From assembly GCF_900129505.1 (NCBI RefSeq), contig NZ_LT670818.1:3410001-3474000 (forward strand): 64,000 nt of DNA, in the 5' to 3' direction. Under the pieces are notes generated by a model that did not search any database, was not told the DNA's origin, and saw only the letters and a list, made by a program, of their open reading frames with translations. The stretch's first letter is position 1, and every line of letters starts with the position of its first letter. Source of the stretch: Bradyrhizobium erythrophlei (GTDB lineage Bacteria > Pseudomonadota > Alphaproteobacteria > Rhizobiales > Xanthobacteraceae). This document shows positions 61,611 through 64,000 of the stretch, piece after piece. The position numbers were made by a program, and so were the translations under genes.

Positions 61611-62327
61611 ATGAGCTTGCAGCCCGACGACCAAGCGACGAAACCGCCACGCGCCGCGTCGCGGGGATGGCTGCGCGGCGTCGTCCTGGCGGGGATGGCG
61701 GTCGTGTTCGTCGGCGTCACGGTCGGTTTTGTCGGGTTTCTCGCCAAATTGCGCGGCGTCGAGGTTGCGCCGGCCAGCCGTGCCGACGGCATCGTAGTGC
61801 TGACCGGCGGCTCTTCACGCGTCTCGGACGCGATGGAATTGCTGGCCGGCGGCTACGGCAAGCGGCTGTTGATCTCGGGCGTGCATCCGACCAACGCCGC
61901 CAGCGATATCTCCCGTTCGCTGCCCGACAACCAGCAGCTTTTGACCTGCTGCGTCGATCTCGACCGCTCCGCTATCAACACCCGCAGCAATGCGGCCGAG
62001 ACGCGGCGCTGGGCGCATGAGCGCGGCTTCAGGTCGCTGATCGTGGTGACATCGAACTATCACATGCCGCGGGCGATCGTCGAATTGTCGCATGCGATGC
62101 CCGATGTCAGGCTTATTCCGTTCGCGGTGGTGGGCGAGAAATGGCGCGACGAACCGTGGTGGACGCGTGGCGCGACGGTGCGGCTCCTGCTATCGGAGTA
62201 TGTCAAATACGTCGCCGCCGAGCTGCGGGTGCGCCTGGCCGATGCCGGTCTCGATCTGACGCCCGAGCTTGCCGACCATCCGGAGGGATCGCCGGCGCCC
62301 AGCCCGGCGACGGCGCAAGCCAACTGA
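61611..62327 (+). CDS. YdcF family membrane protein (DUF218)
   Basis: A 238-residue protein with one N-terminal span (GVVLAGMAVVFVGVTVGFVG) and the DUF218 domain: ADGIVVLTGGSSRVSDAMEL, LLISGVHP, RSNAAETRRWAHERGF and VTSNYHMPRAIVEL. The YdcF/SanA family acts on envelope-linked or vancomycin-permeability processes; biochemical function is unclear. It is part of the ftsEX-ydcF-plsC series on the plus strand, 84 bases after ftsX. Confidence 0.85.
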   Translation: MSLQPDDQATKPPRAASRGWLRGVVLAGMAVVFVGVTVGFVGFLAKLRGVEVAPASRADGIVVLTGGSSRVSDAMELLAGGYGKRLLISGVHPTNAASDISRSLPDNQQLLTCCVDLDRSAINTRSNAAETRRWAHERGFRSLIVVTSNYHMPRAIVELSHAMPDVRLIPFAVVGEKWRDEPWWTRGATVRLLLSEYVKYVAAELRVRLADAGLDLTPELADHPEGSPAPSPATAQAN

Positions 62328-62339
62328 TTTGGGTATGCG

Positions 62340-63113
62340 ATGGTTTTGATCTTCCTGCGCTCGCTCGTCTACAACGTGCTGTTCTATGCGATGCTGATTT
62401 GCTGGATGATCGTCGCTATACCGACCTATGCGATGCCGCGCTGGGCCATCGTGGCTGTCGCCCGTAACTGGGCGCGCAGCAGCATCTGGCTGTTGCGCGT
62501 GGTCTGCAAGGTCAAGGTGGAGTATCGCGGCCTCGAGAAGATTCCGAAAGGGCCGCTGATCGTCGCATCGAAACATCAGTCGATGTGGGAGACCTTCGCG
62601 CTGCTGCAGTTCTTCGACCAGCCGCTGTTCATCCTGAAGCGCGAACTGCTGTGGATTCCGCTGTTCGGCTGGTACCTGATGAAGTCGAAAATGATCGGGA
62701 TCGACCGCAGCGCCGGCGGCCGCGCGCTGCTGGAAATGGCGCGCCGCGCCGGCGCCGCCGTACGGCACGGCCGCCAGCTGATCATCTTCCCCGAGGGCAC
62801 GCGGACCCCGGTCGGGGCGCCGCCGCAATACAAGACCGGCATCGCCCAGATCTATGTCGATTGCGGCGTGAGCTGTCTGCCGGTGGCGCTCAATTCGGGG
62901 CTGTTCTGGCCGCGCCGGACCTTCATGCGCTATCCCGGCACGCTGGTGGTCGAGTTCCTCGATCCGCTGCCGCCCGGCCTGTCGCGCCGCGAATTCATCG
63001 CGCGGGTCTCGACTGTCATCGAGGAGGCGACCGGCCGGTTGGTCGAGGTCGCGCGCCGCGAGCAGGCGCAGTTGTTCGGCCGCGTGCCGGGTTCGGCGTC
63101 AGTCAATCCCTAG
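62340..63113 (+). CDS. plsC: 1-acyl-sn-glycerol-3-phosphate acyltransferase (PlsC family)
   Basis: A 257-residue acyltransferase. The catalytic box reads KHQSMWE (His plus four residues then Glu, instead of the usual Asp). The acceptor motif is FPEGTRT, and LPVALNSG follows. An N-terminal span (VLFYAMLICWMIVAIPTYAM) anchors it to the inner membrane. It makes phosphatidic acid for membrane phospholipids. It begins 12 bases after the ydcF stop, so the two are probably co-transcribed. Confidence 0.9.
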   Translation: MVLIFLRSLVYNVLFYAMLICWMIVAIPTYAMPRWAIVAVARNWARSSIWLLRVVCKVKVEYRGLEKIPKGPLIVASKHQSMWETFALLQFFDQPLFILKRELLWIPLFGWYLMKSKMIGIDRSAGGRALLEMARRAGAAVRHGRQLIIFPEGTRTPVGAPPQYKTGIAQIYVDCGVSCLPVALNSGLFWPRRTFMRYPGTLVVEFLDPLPPGLSRREFIARVSTVIEEATGRLVEVARREQAQLFGRVPGSASVNP

Positions 63114-63159
63114 AGCACGATGGCTTTGAGCTGAATTATATCTGGCGCGAGTTCGATCA

Positions 63160-63325
63160 CCTCGCCCCGCTTGCGGGGAGAGGTCGCCCGGCGAAGCGCA
63201 GCGAAGTCGGGCGGGTGAGGGGGACTCTCAGCGAGTCGAGCTTGCCGAGACAGCCCCTCATCCCGACCTTCTGAGAGCGAGCTTCGCTCGTCTCGACCCC
63301 GCGGGCGGGGAGAAGGAGAAGTTGT
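63160..63325. repeat. Palindromic repeat (CTCGCCCCGC type)
   Basis: CCCCGC at 63165-63170 pairs with GCGGGG at 63173-63178. A GGTGAGGGGGACTCTCAGCG segment and a mirror GACAGCCCCTCATCCCGACC segment follow, closing with GGGCGGGGAGAAGG near 63303. It is a composite of several inverted arms. I recall it as a frequent Bradyrhizobium repeat. It separates the convergent plsC and chaC-like genes. Confidence 0.75.
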
Positions 63326-63335
63326 CGGTGATCGC

Positions 63336-63929
63336 CTACGCTTCCGGGGGAGGCTGATGTAGCGGCCTGTCGTCATGCAGCATCAAGGCGAGCTGGTGCA
63401 GTGGCGCATCGCGAAAGCCTTCCGCCTCGATCGCCTTCACCGTCGAGATGACATAGTCGCGATTTGCGCCGGATTGACCGTGCCCCTGCTGCACGTGACG
63501 CAGCTGTTCCGCCAATGACAGCCGTCCGGCATACTGGACATGGCCGCGGTCGACCACGTAAGCCAGCGCGCTGACGCGCTGCCGCGGCTCGTTCTCCAGC
63601 CACACCGACCGCATCACCTCGCGATAGACGGAGGTGACCTGCTCGCGCGCGCGCAAATAGGCGACCGTGTCGGCGTGATGCTTCTCCGCGACCCGGAACG
63701 CGACGCCGCGGCAGGCGCCGCCGCGGTCCAGCCCGAGCACGAGGCCGGGCTTTTCCGGTGTTCCCCGATGCACGAAGGAGTAGACGCAAAGCGCGCGATG
63801 CTCGCCGATCAACCGCGCCGGAACCTGCTCGAGGAACGGAAAGCCCGGCCGCCACATCAGCGAACCATAGCCGAACACCCACAGGTCGCCTTTGGACAAT
63901 TCCGCTTCGGACTGGATTTTCGCTTGCAT
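63336..63929 (-). CDS. Gamma-glutamylcyclotransferase (ChaC family)
   Basis: A 197-residue ChaC-like protein: DLWVFGYGSLMWRPGFPF start, the YGSLMW glycine-loop, GVAFRVAEKHHADTVAYLRA and EQVTSVYREVMRSVW. It probably acts on glutathione, releasing 5-oxoproline and Cys-Gly. Start ATG 63929. The remaining 71 bases to the window edge hold no recognisable gene. Confidence 0.88.
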   Translation of the reverse strand: MQAKIQSEAELSKGDLWVFGYGSLMWRPGFPFLEQVPARLIGEHRALCVYSFVHRGTPEKPGLVLGLDRGGACRGVAFRVAEKHHADTVAYLRAREQVTSVYREVMRSVWLENEPRQRVSALAYVVDRGHVQYAGRLSLAEQLRHVQQGHGQSGANRDYVISTVKAIEAEGFRDAPLHQLALMLHDDRPLHQPPPEA

Positions 63930-64000
63930 CGGCCCACGACCTATCAGAATTCCCCAGCGGATGAAAATGCGGTAACTTGATTAGGGCCGGCGCGACCGCT

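Noticed and set aside
1..64000. Prophage, transposon or tRNA-linked island
   Set aside because: No integrase, transposase, capsid gene or tRNA was found; the accessory character of 16-32 kb rests on gene content and composition only.

Overview
The window is high-GC chromosomal DNA from an alphaproteobacterium of the Bradyrhizobium/Rhodopseudomonas type (Nitrobacteraceae). This rests on the tlpA-argH-lptM-lysA and ftsE-ftsX neighbourhoods, an RpoH-type sigma factor, a BA14K-like protein, a TIGR02302 protein, and many palindromic intergenic repeats that I recognise from memory as typical of that group. No tRNA, rRNA, CRISPR array, transposase or phage gene was seen.

Layout. 0-4.6 kb: an SDR oxidoreductase, an esterase, an HtrA-like protein that appears to have lost its catalytic triad, a Gre-like factor and a DUF1810 protein. 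4.7-12.1 kb: a six-gene plus-strand operon of an M20 amidohydrolase and a complete Dpp-type peptide/amide ABC importer. 12.1-16.4 kb: rpoH, two small secreted proteins, an amidase and a TMEM175-type channel. 16.5-32.1 kb: an accessory region dominated by alpha/beta hydrolases and metallo-beta-lactamase (MBL) fold hydrolases, with three regulators (a CGNR zinc-finger protein, a class III adenylate cyclase and a 930-residue winged-helix STAND ATPase), an AT-richer segment carrying an unfamiliar secreted protein with eight cysteine pairs, and a repeat relic at its right edge.

33-46.7 kb: HNH nuclease, CLC channel, Bug-type binding protein, a histidine kinase/response regulator pair divergent from two DUF2380-like secreted proteins, a flavin monooxygenase, DUF2855 and AlkA-like genes, gluQ, a hybrid kinase and a BrkB-like membrane protein. 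46.8-64 kb: core genes: HIG1-like protein, cobalamin adenosyltransferase, etfB-etfA, 3-hydroxybutyryl-CoA dehydrogenase, a small motility-type protein, tlpA, argH, lptM, lysA, a PcaC-like protein, TIGR02302, a CpdR-like receiver, a zinc-ribbon/DUF3426 protein, ftsE-ftsX, ydcF, plsC and chaC.

The best candidate for an undescribed system is 24.6-32.1 kb. Two hydrolase genes 5.5 kb apart share a nearly identical 27-bp upstream element (26585-26611 and 32122-32148) built on a TTTGAAA direct repeat with 10-bp period, the arrangement expected for an OmpR-type winged helix. The gene divergent from the first copy encodes exactly such a domain fused to a STAND ATPase. Other notable items are a double long hairpin ending two bases before the lysA start codon, three proteins that keep a fold but lose the catalytic residues (S1C protease, alpha/beta hydrolase, DJ-1/PfpI), and a divergent promoter with spaced ACAGGTTA repeats beside the CGNR regulator.
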